Shown here piece after piece: positions 51,794 through 59,540 of a stretch of 64,000 nucleotides of DNA (position 1 is its first letter; each line of letters begins with the position of its first letter). Under the pieces are notes generated by a model. It saw only the letters and a list, made by a program, of their open reading frames with translations, made no database searches and was not told the DNA's origin. The DNA comes from a virus. Position numbers and translations under genes: made by a program. The DNA lies in the IMG/VR virus record IMGVR_UViG_3300042465_009257, positions 109,359-173,358 of that record; one strand, 5' to 3'.

Positions 51794-51820
51794 TTACAAT
51801 CATATTATATTATAAGGAAA
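51794..51820 (-). promoter_or_regulatory. Phage late promoter of phoH
   Basis: AAATTTCC and TGTAAT are separated by 17 bp. It is divergent from the early promoter at 51842-51870, with about 20 bp between the two upstream boxes. Confidence 0.75.
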
Positions 51821-51841
51821 TTTTAAAAACTTTTTCTTACA

Positions 51842-51870
51842 TTGACTTTTCTCTTTAAAATCCCTCTAAT
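51842..51870 (+). promoter_or_regulatory. Host-type sigma-70 promoter for early genes
   Basis: TTGACT, 17 bp, TCTAAT. The -10 box ends 6 nt before the ATG at 51877, so the expected start site is at the start codon (leaderless mRNA). Confidence 0.7.
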
Positions 51871-51876
51871 GTATAG

Positions 51877-52593
51877 ATGCAAATTCAGACTCATACCGAA
51901 ATTGGACGGCGCGATGAAAACCAAGACCGGATTTATACTTCGCAGAAAGATCACGGATTCTTATTAGCCGTCGCCGATGGACACGGAAAGCATGGGACAA
52001 TGGTCGCAGAACGGGCAATTCGAGCCGTTAAGGCAGGCGGCGCACCTAAGCTAGTCGGCAAATTTGAAACTTGGGTCGCACGGCTTCACCGCAAAGTTGT
52101 CATGCAAACCCGCGCTTTCACCCAAGGAGGATCAACTCTTTCTATTTTTTACCACCTTGACGGCGAATCTCACATTTATCAAGTAGGGGATTCCCCTATC
52201 TTTGTGAAAACAGGCAACACAATTCAGCAATTTCGCGGTCACGGAGTTGATTTTCAAGAAAATGATGAGGATTTATTGCGGGCCGTTGCGGCGGGAGGAC
52301 AAATGAAGATGATTAATGAATCTTTATACTTGACAAGCGGCAAAAGTGCCTTAAGATTGACTCGCGCCTTAGGTAATTCTGGATTTGGGGATGCACTAAG
52401 CTCTGATCCACTGATTAAAAAAATTGAAGGTATCGTAGATTCTGTCTTAGTTGCCAGTGATGGTTTTAATGGAGAAAAAGAAGAAGTATTTAATTTGATG
52501 AAGCGTCAGGAAGACATTTCAAGATTCGTGGAATTACAGAAGAAGCGCGGGATTGGGGATAATATGTCAATTAGTTTAAAATATTTGTTTTAA
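51877..52593 (+). CDS. PP2C-family protein phosphatase (238 aa)
   Basis: It has the metal-binding and structural motifs of PPM/PP2C enzymes in order: GRRDENQDR (residues ~10-18), LAVADGHGKHG (~31-41, two metal-binding Asp/Gly), GGSTLSIFY (~84-92), IYQVGDSPIF (~100-109), LRLTRALGN (~158-166), VLVASDGF (~186-193, metal Asp) and IGDNMSISL (~227-235, metal Asp). It would remove phosphate from Ser/Thr residues of host or phage proteins. It is the first early gene under a sigma-70 promoter, so it acts early in infection. Small for the family but complete. Confidence 0.85.
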   Translation: MQIQTHTEIGRRDENQDRIYTSQKDHGFLLAVADGHGKHGTMVAERAIRAVKAGGAPKLVGKFETWVARLHRKVVMQTRAFTQGGSTLSIFYHLDGESHIYQVGDSPIFVKTGNTIQQFRGHGVDFQENDEDLLRAVAAGGQMKMINESLYLTSGKSALRLTRALGNSGFGDALSSDPLIKKIEGIVDSVLVASDGFNGEKEEVFNLMKRQEDISRFVELQKKRGIGDNMSISLKYLF

Positions 52594-52597
52594 AAAA

Positions 52598-52858
52598 ATG
52601 AGCTACTATACAGATTCAGCATGGGTTCATCGAAAAGGAAAATCCACTTGGATGTTCCAGCCAGATCCTATTTATGGAAAACTCGCGCATACTACGCGCA
52701 ATGGCACAACATATCTTATTATGGATGGACTTCAAGAGGGTAAACCATTCTGGATCGGAGAGGTAACGGGCAAAACAATCTTTACGGTAGAGAAGTATCT
52801 TCGTGCCCGCGAAATTGAATTTTCAAATGGGGGAAGATATCTTTTCCCGAAGAAATAA
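52598..52858 (+). CDS. Early protein of unknown function (86 aa)
   Basis: A small beta-rich protein (MSYYTDSAWVHRKGKSTWMF; TTYLIMDGLQEGKPFWIGEV) without a recognised family. It follows the phosphatase gene by 4 nt and is thus co-transcribed. Coding potential is supported by its position in a compact gene row and by no overlap with a better reading frame. Confidence 0.55.
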   Translation: MSYYTDSAWVHRKGKSTWMFQPDPIYGKLAHTTRNGTTYLIMDGLQEGKPFWIGEVTGKTIFTVEKYLRAREIEFSNGGRYLFPKK

Positions 52859-52870
52859 ATTATAAATAAA

Positions 52871-53086
52871 ATGAGATTTAAAGATATTGTTGGAAAAACG
52901 ATTATTGGTGCGGCAGAAATGAAAAAGCCGGAATATGATGATCAAGGTTGGCTTAAACTAAGCTTTTCAGATGGAACTGATTGTATTATTTGGGCCGGAT
53001 ATGGTTTTTACACTGGAGAATCGGAAGGTGAATATCCAGCCATTCTCGGAATTGCGAAAAATGTAGAAGATTTAATCGAAGCATGA
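52871..53086 (+). CDS. Early protein of unknown function (71 aa)
   Basis: A small alpha/beta protein: MRFKDIVGKTIIGAAEMKKP, then LKLSFSDGTDCIIWAGYGFY. The phrase 'LSFSDGTxxxI' occurs in small phage-encoded strand-rich proteins, but I cannot name a function. It overlaps the next start by 4 nt (ATGA). Confidence 0.55.
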   Translation: MRFKDIVGKTIIGAAEMKKPEYDDQGWLKLSFSDGTDCIIWAGYGFYTGESEGEYPAILGIAKNVEDLIEA

Positions 53087-53364
53087 AACCAATTCATAAA
53101 TTAGAAGTTCACCTCCAAAACCTTGGAGATATTTGTATTCCTGAACTCGGCGACCCTTGGATTCTGGTAGATGATGACGATAATGATCTTGCGGAAGCAG
53201 ATACTTTAGAAAAAGCTGCGGCCATGCTTCCAGGGGATAATACAGAAGACCTTTCAGAAATTGAACGGCTCAATTCTGTTATTAATGCTCAGCGGCGGCT
53301 TTTGATCCAGTGGACAGAAGCATACCAAGAGCTTTTAGAACAAACTCAGTTCATTATAAAATGA
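53083..53364 (+). CDS. Early protein with C-terminal coiled coil (93 aa)
   Basis: The N-terminal half includes an acidic loop (WILVDDDDNDLAEADTLEKA). The C-terminal half is a helix with heptad pattern (SEIERLNSVINAQRRLLIQW). No family recognised. It overlaps both neighbours by 4 nt (ATGA), so translation is coupled on both sides. Confidence 0.55.
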   Translation: MKPIHKLEVHLQNLGDICIPELGDPWILVDDDDNDLAEADTLEKAAAMLPGDNTEDLSEIERLNSVINAQRRLLIQWTEAYQELLEQTQFIIK

Positions 53365-53675
53365 GGCCGGAACTCAAAGATTTTCACAAATCTATTTCCG
53401 ATTCGCGCAAACAGGCAGAAAACGAACTCCATTGTCTACAAGTCATTGAGAGCTTAATTAAAGATTCAGATGGAAAACAATGGGTTAAGGTTTCGGCGGA
53501 TTTAAAAATGGGCTTGGCAATAGCGCGATTTCCTAAAGAGGGCGGGGATGATAAAGATTTGTTTTTCGCGGTGGAAAACACAATGACTTGGGGCCTGCGG
53601 GAATATCCAACCAGCAACTCAGAAGATTCTATTTTTGACTTTTTTCCTCTTGACGAACTAGAAGTTTTGGTGTAA
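53361..53675 (+). CDS. Early protein of unknown function (104 aa)
   Basis: The start at 53361 (ATGA overlap with the preceding stop) gives MRPELKDFHKSISDSRKQAE; a longer frame from 53310 would overlap the previous gene needlessly. A helical N-terminus is followed by a strand-rich half with VSADLKMGLAIARFPKEGGD. Function unknown. Confidence 0.55.
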   Translation: MRPELKDFHKSISDSRKQAENELHCLQVIESLIKDSDGKQWVKVSADLKMGLAIARFPKEGGDDKDLFFAVENTMTWGLREYPTSNSEDSIFDFFPLDELEVLV

Positions 53676-53690
53676 TTAATTAAATCTACT

Positions 53691-53897
53691 ATGACTATCA
53701 CATTAAACATGCAAAATAAACTTTCCAATCAAGATTGGGAGTTGCTCTTTTTTGATAATGAATTTCGCCATTCAGTTTGGTATAATTCTTTGGAAGAGGC
53801 GGCAACTGAAGGACGCAATTGGCTAGAATCAAGTTCGGGTGACGTTCAGCCGGGAATTGAAATCTGGAAAGAGAATGAATTAATTCACAAAGAGTAA
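53691..53897 (+). CDS. Early protein of unknown function (68 aa)
   Basis: The product reads MTITLNMQNKLSNQDWELLF, then WYNSLEEAATEGRNWLESSS and a short end. Strand-loop-helix elements are visible but no family. It is a 5-nt gap from the Lar-like gene. Confidence 0.55.
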   Translation: MTITLNMQNKLSNQDWELLFFDNEFRHSVWYNSLEEAATEGRNWLESSSGDVQPGIEIWKENELIHKE

Positions 53898-53902
53898 ATT
53901 TC

Positions 53903-54100
53903 ATGAAAGAGGAAGCATCTTTTGAACGTTTATCTATTCACTTGGTAGATTGTTTACCTTGTCCTTTTTGCGGGTCAAAACGAATTATTAAAGGCGAACG
54001 ATGGTTTGGAATGTGCGTTGATTGCGGCGCGACCGGGCCGGAAAGAACAGGTAAATCAAACGAGAATAAAGTAAAACTTGATTGGAATACTAGAAAATAA
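53903..54100 (+). CDS. Lar-like restriction alleviation/zinc protein (65 aa)
   Basis: LPCPFCGSKRIIKGERWFGM followed by CVDCGATGPERTG has the CPFCG...C..CG pattern and the aromatic middle of the Lar family (restriction alleviation protein of Rac) and related small zinc proteins of phages. Lar reduces type I restriction by modulating the host system. Family membership is clear; the anti-restriction function here is inferred. Confidence 0.7.
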   Translation: MKEEASFERLSIHLVDCLPCPFCGSKRIIKGERWFGMCVDCGATGPERTGKSNENKVKLDWNTRK

Positions 54101-54101
54101 A

Positions 54102-54317
54102 ATGAGCGTAAAAATCTGCACTGATTGCAAATACTGTGTTGAGAACACCGACTACCAGAATCTATCTCAATGTTCGCGGCCTTGGGTTTGTTTAATTTCG
54201 GGGAGAAAGGTCTGGAGCGGCGGGGAAGAAACAATTCCTTGTTGGCAAGCCAGAAAACAATTTTGCGGGACGACGGGATTGGGCTGGGAAAAGAAGGAGA
54301 TGGAACCCGTACTTTAA
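54102..54317 (+). CDS. Small cysteine-rich early protein (71 aa)
   Basis: The ATG at 54102 follows the previous stop by 1 nt (a longer frame from 54078 would overlap it). MSVKICTDCKYCVENTDYQN starts a cysteine pattern CTDCKYC...CSRPWVC...C...C consistent with zinc binding. Proteins like this are common among small phage early genes; function unknown. Confidence 0.6.
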   Translation: MSVKICTDCKYCVENTDYQNLSQCSRPWVCLISGRKVWSGGEETIPCWQARKQFCGTTGLGWEKKEMEPVL

Positions 54318-54345
54318 AGTTGAGAGTATAAAAAAGTTAATTAAT

Positions 54346-54660
54346 ATGGCAGTTAAAAAGAAAGCCCCTATGGCCCCTGAGTTTGGCCAAAAATGGATTA
54401 ATAAAAAAGGTGAGAAGTTTCAAGTCATTGCCGTAGCTAATAACCCGCCGACTCCTAAATATCCTTTGTGTGTCGTTTGCCAAGGAGACAATAAAAATTA
54501 TTGGTCTATTCCTATGGCTGATTGGCACGCCTCTTTTAAATTTGAAGCCCCTAAAGAAATGACCTTTGAGGAATACAAGACTTTGGGCGCGGATAGAGAA
54601 ATTATTCCTGAATTTGAATTAAAAATAATGGAAGAGAGGGTTATCTGGAGGAATAATTAA
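54346..54660 (+). CDS. Early protein of unknown function (104 aa)
   Basis: A basic N-terminus (MAVKKKAPMAPEFGQKWINK) is followed by a small SH3-like strand pattern (KFQVIAVANNPPTPKYPLCV, NYWSIPMADWHASFKF), as often seen in small phage proteins. No certain family. The start follows a 28-nt AT-rich gap without a Shine-Dalgarno sequence. Confidence 0.55.
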   Translation: MAVKKKAPMAPEFGQKWINKKGEKFQVIAVANNPPTPKYPLCVVCQGDNKNYWSIPMADWHASFKFEAPKEMTFEEYKTLGADREIIPEFELKIMEERVIWRNN

Positions 54661-54664
54661 AGAT

Positions 54665-55099
54665 ATGGAGATTAAGGAAAAATTAAAATCATTTTTTAAA
54701 AAAATTTTCCACATTCCGCAAAATATGGAAGAGAGTAAAGGGAGAGATGAATCTATTATTTTTGAGAATATCCGGCGACTTCGGCAATATGGCCATACAC
54801 CCGCCCCATTTCTAATTAATAATGAATTAGATTTTTTTACCGAGTTTGAATATGAATCGGAGAGTCTTCGCGGAAATCAAATCAGATATATTAAAGAAAA
54901 AATAGAAATTTTAGCCCCGACGCAAGCTTTACAATCATTTATGGCATTTGGGATAGTAACCAACGCGGAAAAGCTTGAGGAATTAGTTGAGGGATTGATT
55001 TCTCTCAATGATATGGCGTGGAAGAAGGTCGATTGGCGGGAATTAATGCGGGCCGTGGGGCGAATTGAAATTTACCCAAATACTGTTTTTGTAGATTAA
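54665..55099 (+). CDS. Early protein of unknown function (144 aa)
   Basis: A basic amphipathic N-terminal helix (EIKEKLKSFFKKIFHIPQNM) is followed by an acidic alpha-rich remainder (FTEFEYESESLRGNQIRYIK; NAEKLEELVEGLISLNDMAW). No family recognised. It stands 4 nt after the previous stop in the same row. Confidence 0.55.
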   Translation: MEIKEKLKSFFKKIFHIPQNMEESKGRDESIIFENIRRLRQYGHTPAPFLINNELDFFTEFEYESESLRGNQIRYIKEKIEILAPTQALQSFMAFGIVTNAEKLEELVEGLISLNDMAWKKVDWRELMRAVGRIEIYPNTVFVD

Positions 55100-55102
55100 A
55101 AA

Positions 55103-55735
55103 ATGAGAAATGTAAACTGCCCTAAAACAAGAATCTTCGTGCGCTGCGATACGTTCGGCGGTTCCATTAATGAATATGAACCCGCTTGGCTTGTCTCTGC
55201 GCGGGCAATGCGCAACCGCCCCCTAATCTTTCAGGTTTGGGTGGAGAAATATGCCGCATGTTTTGATAAAGTGCCGCCGCATTGTTTGTTTTGGCGTATG
55301 CCTAGCAGACAAGAACAGGCGCTACCGTTGCATAAAATCCAGATGTGGGAATGCTTATCAGGATCAATTGAGGTTTGGCGCAAAGATCAACTTACTGATG
55401 TGCCGGTGCTAGTTAATCTTGGAAAAGAAATGCCGCCGATTAAGGGCCACTATTGGTTTACAATTGATTTTATGCCGGAGGGGCAAGGCGGCGGATTACT
55501 TGATATTGGCGATGTAGAACTTCTCGAAGAGCATAAAGAAGGAAATATTATTAAACTCGAAAACGGGCAAATCGCAATTTATCCAAATAATAGAATTAAG
55601 TGGCTTCCAGTTTCGCTTACTGGCAAAGCTGCGGCGGCGGCAATTCCAGATTGGGATGTCGCGACGAATGCAAAATGGGATGAGTGGTGGTCATATTCAG
55701 ATGAAGTTCTTGGAGATGAGAAATGGGCTTATTAA
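55103..55735 (+). CDS. Early protein of unknown function (210 aa)
   Basis: The product has many aromatic and proline residues (EPAWLVSARAMRNRPLIFQV; HCLFWRMPSRQEQALPLHKI) and ends WWSYSDEVLGDEKWAY. The centre is strand-rich. I do not recognise a family. It is the last gene before the second early promoter (55772-55800). Confidence 0.55.
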   Translation: MRNVNCPKTRIFVRCDTFGGSINEYEPAWLVSARAMRNRPLIFQVWVEKYAACFDKVPPHCLFWRMPSRQEQALPLHKIQMWECLSGSIEVWRKDQLTDVPVLVNLGKEMPPIKGHYWFTIDFMPEGQGGGLLDIGDVELLEEHKEGNIIKLENGQIAIYPNNRIKWLPVSLTGKAAAAAIPDWDVATNAKWDEWWSYSDEVLGDEKWAY

Positions 55736-55771
55736 AATGAAGGATTAGCGGGATTATTATGAAATTTCACC

Positions 55772-55800
55772 TTGACAAAGATCTTTTCGTGTGCTAAACT
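55772..55800 (+). promoter_or_regulatory. Host-type extended -10 sigma-70 promoter
   Basis: TTGACA, 17 bp ending TTTTCGTGTGC, TAAACT, with TGn before the -10 box. The -10 box ends 5 nt before the ATG at 55806 (leaderless). It shares TTTCGTGTG with the promoter at 60021-60049. Confidence 0.8.
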
Positions 55801-55805
55801 GCGGC

Positions 55806-56198
55806 ATGGAAGAAACAATAGACATCATTGAACGAATGGAATCCGGCAATTACGAATACGATCAAATGGAAGCTTTCGAGGCTTGGGTAAAGCGCCACCA
55901 CGGGGATAAAAAAGAAAAAGAGATTAATAATATCAAAGCCCAAATGGCGGATTATGAGAGCGGCCCGAAATACCTCCATGACTATGTAAGCGGCGAGGCG
56001 GCTTTAAGAAATCGTATTTTGCGGCTTGGCGAGGAAACTAAGCAGGGAACAGAAGGCGGGGTAGATAAGGTTCAGGCTTATTGCAAGGCGATACAGGAAG
56101 CGGCGATGGTTATTAAGAAGCAGGCAGATTGGGAGATTGAGCCGTTTGACTTGGGAGTCGCGATGAGGTTTCGATTCATCCTTCACTGGAATGATTAA
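55806..56198 (+). CDS. Early protein of unknown function (130 aa)
   Basis: The start is the ATG at 55806 (MEETIDIIERMESGNYEYDQ); a GTG reading from 55791 would start within the -10 box. The protein is helical with a possible coiled coil (GDKKEKEINNIKAQMADYES) and ends FDLGVAMRFRFILHWND. Function unknown. Confidence 0.6.
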   Translation: MEETIDIIERMESGNYEYDQMEAFEAWVKRHHGDKKEKEINNIKAQMADYESGPKYLHDYVSGEAALRNRILRLGEETKQGTEGGVDKVQAYCKAIQEAAMVIKKQADWEIEPFDLGVAMRFRFILHWND

Positions 56199-56214
56199 AA
56201 TTAGTAATTCACTT

Positions 56215-56580
56215 ATGACAAAAGAAAACGCACATCTATATCTGCCGCTGATGCAAGCCCTCGCCGAGGGAAAGACGATTGAGTATGGCTCAGGATCAAT
56301 TTGGGGGCAAGTAAACGAACCAAAATTTATTTACCCTCCTCAGTATTACCGCATCAAGCCCGAACCAGTAATGGTGCCGCTGGGGCCGGAGGATGTGCCG
56401 CCGGGGAGCGTGATTCGCATGGATCACTGGGCTGATCACACATGGAAGTTGGTATCAAGTATCGACGAAAATCAGATTAATTTTGGGCAAAATAGCTGGT
56501 CCACCTACGAAGCACTTCAGAAATGTTTTGAAATTAAACGACCCGGCGAGGATTGGAAGCCTTGCCACAAACCTGCTTGA
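56215..56580 (+). CDS. Early protein of unknown function (121 aa)
   Basis: The start MTKENAHLYLPLMQALAEGK, then TIEYGSG and YYRIKPEPVMVPLGPEDVPP, matches a recurring small phage protein type in which an N-terminal helix reads a user-facing YRIKPEP motif. An alternative ATG at 56191 overlaps the previous stop. Function unknown. Confidence 0.6.
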   Translation: MTKENAHLYLPLMQALAEGKTIEYGSGSIWGQVNEPKFIYPPQYYRIKPEPVMVPLGPEDVPPGSVIRMDHWADHTWKLVSSIDENQINFGQNSWSTYEALQKCFEIKRPGEDWKPCHKPA

Positions 56581-56588
56581 ACTAAATC

Positions 56589-56798
56589 ATGATCCCAATC
56601 GACAAATTAGAAGAGACGCCATCCCCACTTATCACTCAATTTGAACTGCTGGTGCTGCTCGACGGACTGCACGGATCGATGCGATTTGCGGACGGCGGGA
56701 ACGTCTGGAAGTGGTCCATCGAACAACGGAAGGATGTCTTGGAATCCATCTACGGGCGGCTGGCCAATATGCCTATCGACACCCCAACCAAGTCATGA
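56589..56798 (+). CDS. Early protein of unknown function (69 aa)
   Basis: It starts MIPIDKLEETPSPLITQFEL and ends with a helical part and PIDTPTKS. It has no recognised motif. The stop overlaps the start of the next gene (ATGA at 56795-56798), the first of several such junctions. Confidence 0.55.
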   Translation: MIPIDKLEETPSPLITQFELLVLLDGLHGSMRFADGGNVWKWSIEQRKDVLESIYGRLANMPIDTPTKS

Positions 56799-56965
56799 GC
56801 GACACAAATTGGACAACTTGGTGTGATAACTGCCTCAACCGCCGCCCATGCCGCGCCATGACATCCGGCATCGTTATCAACTGCATCGAGATGGAAATTC
56901 ATCTTTGCCAATGGTGCCGGGGACAACGCACCCGCCGAGCCAAAGCCGTAACCACAAAACCATGA
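56795..56965 (+). CDS. Small four-cysteine protein (56 aa)
   Basis: The start MSDTNWTTWCDNCLNRRPCR has CxxC near its start and CQWC near residue 40, with a further Cys between, consistent with a zinc-binding knuckle. It belongs to the set of small genes that begin MSDT/MST and overlap their neighbours by ATGA. Function unknown. Confidence 0.6.
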   Translation: MSDTNWTTWCDNCLNRRPCRAMTSGIVINCIEMEIHLCQWCRGQRTRRAKAVTTKP

Positions 56966-57426
56966 GCACCCCAGAAACAGACAGCCCGCCGCGACTTGTT
57001 CGTCCATATTTCCTTCTTGCTGGCGTGACCGAAGTCCCTCTGTCGCACTACCAGGGCATGAAAGTGGGACTGCCGCCAATCTGCATTTGCTGCCGCCGCG
57101 CTACCGATGGACCAGCGAGCGGATGTGCCGAGGCCCTCTGTTTTGAATGCTACGAACTTGTCAGAACGCGGGGATCAAGTCTTAGGACGAACAACGAACA
57201 ACGAACCAACAAAGCCATGAACGACACCATCTACGAAACCCTCGAATCAGCAAAACAGGCTTGTAAAAAATACATCGAAGCGGAGCAAGCCCTTGAAGAC
57301 CAGTTTGGCATAACCGAAGAGATTACCGATTCCTGCGTCAGGTCAATCTTCATTGGCCAATATTGGGACGAGACGGGCCGACTTAAGAGCTTCGGATTCA
57401 CTAACTGGGATTTAACAAAACCATGA
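56962..57426 (+). CDS. Early protein, possibly a fusion of two small genes (154 aa)
   Basis: The N-terminal ~80 residues (MSTPETDSPPRLVRPYFLLA, with CICCRRA...C...CFECYEL Cys pattern) look like one small zinc-type protein. They share MS(T/D)(P/T)E(T/N)DSPPRLVR with the next gene. A linker NNEQRTNKA leads into MNDTIYETLESAKQACKKYI, which itself looks like a gene start of this family at 57217. The two halves are in one frame with no stop between them, so the gene is either a fusion or has an internal start. Confidence 0.5.
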   Translation: MSTPETDSPPRLVRPYFLLAGVTEVPLSHYQGMKVGLPPICICCRRATDGPASGCAEALCFECYELVRTRGSSLRTNNEQRTNKAMNDTIYETLESAKQACKKYIEAEQALEDQFGITEEITDSCVRSIFIGQYWDETGRLKSFGFTNWDLTKP

Positions 57427-57668
57427 GCGACACCGAAAACGACAGCCCGCCGCGCCTTGTGCGACTTCTTTTTGGAAGCAAGTTTGAGTGGGACTTTGCG
57501 CCATTTGGGGATTTCTTTATGATGACTGTATCGCCAGTTACCGCGCCAAATATCATCCGCCGCATGATGCAAAGGATCATCATGGGATCAAGGTATCGGC
57601 TGATCGAGGATCGCCCACTTACGGCAATCCTCATTTCTCCACCAAACAACGAAACAACAAAACCATGA
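57423..57668 (+). CDS. Small early protein (81 aa)
   Basis: It starts MSDTENDSPPRLVRLLFGSK, duplicated from the start of the previous gene. The rest is hydrophobic/basic (IIRRMMQRIIMGSRYRLIED). From about 57488 another frame (YDDCIASYRAKYHPPHDAKD) also looks protein-like, so a frameshift may separate the N-terminus from its original C-terminus. Function unknown. Confidence 0.4.
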   Translation: MSDTENDSPPRLVRLLFGSKFEWDFAPFGDFFMMTVSPVTAPNIIRRMMQRIIMGSRYRLIEDRPLTAILISPPNNETTKP

Positions 57669-57976
57669 GCGACACCCCAAAAATAAATAAAGACGCGCCT
57701 TGTTCATCCTCTTCCGAACTACCAACAAACACCGATATGCAAAAACGATTCTTTGATATGACCAACGACGAAATCGAAAAGAAGGTCCGGCTCACGCCAG
57801 ACGAGAAAACCGCCGTGGATAACTTCCTCGCTGCCGCCAAAGCTCTCCCGAAAAGCATCTGCATCGAAGTGGATGACAACTGGGATGGGGAAGGCCACCT
57901 GCGAGTCAGTAAGCGGATCACCAGCGGGTCATGCCGCCAGGTGGCGAGCCTCCGCAAGAAGTCTCTGAATTTCTGA
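57665..57976 (+). CDS. Small early protein of the MSDTP group (103 aa)
   Basis: The ATG at 57665 overlaps the previous stop (ATGA). It starts MSDTPKINKDAPCSSSSELP and continues with a helical part (MTNDEIEKKVRLTPDEKTAV, DNFLAAAKALPKSICIEVDD). It could be a small adaptor; no family named. Confidence 0.5.
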   Translation: MSDTPKINKDAPCSSSSELPTNTDMQKRFFDMTNDEIEKKVRLTPDEKTAVDNFLAAAKALPKSICIEVDDNWDGEGHLRVSKRITSGSCRQVASLRKKSLNF

Positions 57977-58023
57977 TGAACGGCGTGCTACCCAAACCCT
58001 GATTAAAATATCCAACCAAAACC

Positions 58024-58281
58024 ATGAGCACCATAGAAACAGATAACACCATGAAGCTTAACGAAGAAAGATTTGCCACCAATCTCGCCGCCAGCACAAA
58101 GACCCACGACGAATGGCTATCAGTCGTCAAATTCGGGCTTCAAACTCTGCTGGAAAACCAAGGAACGCTTGCGGAAATAATCGCAGTTGAAGCTGCCCGC
58201 GAGGCCATGAAAAACGACTATCCGCCGCACTTTGAGATGCACCGCATGATGCGCGAACTTGGGTTGCGATTTATTGGATGA
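58024..58281 (+). CDS. Small early protein (85 aa)
   Basis: It starts MSTIETDNTMKLNEERFATN, is mostly helical (THDEWLSVVKFGLQTLLENQ; EAAREAMKNDY) and ends MMRELGLRFIG. It shares the AACCATGAGC translation start region with its neighbours. Function unknown. Confidence 0.55.
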   Translation: MSTIETDNTMKLNEERFATNLAASTKTHDEWLSVVKFGLQTLLENQGTLAEIIAVEAAREAMKNDYPPHFEMHRMMRELGLRFIG

Positions 58282-58303
58282 ACAACGTAATACCCAAACA
58301 ACC

Positions 58304-58777
58304 ATGAGCGACACCCCAAGAACAGACGAACAAATCAACGGCAAGCCCTGCACGCGCTTTGCTCTCATGGCGGGCGACTCTCTGCGGGACGCAACAGTCC
58401 AGTCTGAGTTCGCCCGAACGCTTGAGCGCGAGCTTAACGAGGCTCGTGATCGCCAATGGGCGAATAGCATCCACTCATGCCACAACGAGTGCGCCAGACC
58501 GATGTGCGTTCTGAGGCGCGAACGAGACGAGTGGAAGGAAAAAGCAGAACGCCTGCAAGCTGCTTGCAACAAATGGAGTGAGTCCGATATGCTGCTTACT
58601 AACTGCCCAGATTGCCGGAAGTTTCGCGGGCATGGGCACGAATGCAAATCTGAGCCGCCGCAACCGCCCATCAAAAACTGCCGCAAATGCTTTGGAGATG
58701 GGCAGGTAGAAATCCAGAGTGGGCCATACATGAGGGAATGCCCAGAATGCGGGGGTTCCGGCAAACAAAAAAAATAA
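58304..58777 (+). CDS. MSDTP-type early protein with zinc knuckles (157 aa)
   Basis: The start is the ATG at 58304 (MSDTPRTDEQINGKPCTRFA); a TTG reading from 58259 would overlap the previous gene. Then FARTLERELNEARDRQWANS is the helix typical of the MSDTPRTD proteins found in many environmental phages. Cys-rich repeats follow: CPDC near residue 105, CRKCFGDG near 127 and CPECGGSG near 148, of DnaJ-type CxxCxGxG form. It is probably a zinc protein; its function is not known. Confidence 0.65.
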   Translation: MSDTPRTDEQINGKPCTRFALMAGDSLRDATVQSEFARTLERELNEARDRQWANSIHSCHNECARPMCVLRRERDEWKEKAERLQAACNKWSESDMLLTNCPDCRKFRGHGHECKSEPPQPPIKNCRKCFGDGQVEIQSGPYMRECPECGGSGKQKK

Positions 58778-58780
58778 ATT

Positions 58781-58996
58781 ATGATTCTAATTGAATTCAA
58801 ACCGAAGCCGGACATCACGGCATACGAACTCGCCATGATTATGACTTGGAGGCTCAAGATGCACGGCCTCGCAGCCCTTGAGGCGATGACGGAGGAACTG
58901 AACGAGCACACCATGCGCCATTTCGAGGTTCTCGAACTGCCGCCGCCCAAGAAAACAATCTTCTCCAAGACGCGGGATTGGATTAAAAATCTCTAA
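58781..58996 (+). CDS. Early protein of unknown function (71 aa)
   Basis: It starts MILIEFKPKPDITAYELAMI and continues mainly helically (RLKMHGLAALEAMTEELNEH). The gap to the previous gene is 3 nt. No family recognised. Confidence 0.55.
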   Translation: MILIEFKPKPDITAYELAMIMTWRLKMHGLAALEAMTEELNEHTMRHFEVLELPPPKKTIFSKTRDWIKNL

Positions 58997-59048
58997 TATT
59001 TATCCAGCAAAGATTAAGTTTTAATCATAATTTTTAAAAAAGTTTATA

Positions 59049-59540
59049 ATGGCGCTAGGAATAACAAAAAAGAAAATTGAATCACAATTCGTTCGCATTT
59101 CCGTTCCTGAAGTACAATTTGGAATGTGCTTGGCGACCCAGCGGGACGCTTGTAAACCAAATCGCGACAGTCGTCTGTCTACTAAGCATTCTGGATTCGG
59201 AGTTCATTTCGCGGGGGTAATCGGGGAACTTTGTTTTCATCGCGTCTACGGCGGGAAGATTAATCAGTCGATATTGCCGCAAGGAGATCAACACGCCGCC
59301 GATATTGAACTTCCAGACGGTAGATGCGTTGAAGTAAAAACCAGTTTATATACTGGGCCGGATGTTGAGTTAAAGTTTGAAAGTAGAGAGCTTGAAAAAT
59401 GCGAATATTGCTGTCTAGTCCAAGTGACGTTACCTGATTCTGGTTTGGTTTTTCCGATTTGGAATCTGGAGGAGATTAAAAGCAAATTAATTAAAAAAGA
59501 TTATGGATATGGTGACCGTTGGGTTTTCCGGCCAGATTAA
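59049..59540 (+). CDS. PD-(D/E)XK-like nuclease (163 aa)
   Basis: GVIGELCFHRVYGGKI (Glu in a helix) is followed by AADIELPDGRCVEVKTS, which has the D-x(n)-ExK layout of restriction-endonuclease-fold nucleases; the core is at residues ~55-100. The same fold occurs in small phage nucleases and in VRR-type or restriction enzymes. The active site is present in outline. Role could be DNA processing or host DNA degradation. Confidence 0.6.
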   Translation: MALGITKKKIESQFVRISVPEVQFGMCLATQRDACKPNRDSRLSTKHSGFGVHFAGVIGELCFHRVYGGKINQSILPQGDQHAADIELPDGRCVEVKTSLYTGPDVELKFESRELEKCEYCCLVQVTLPDSGLVFPIWNLEEIKSKLIKKDYGYGDRWVFRPD

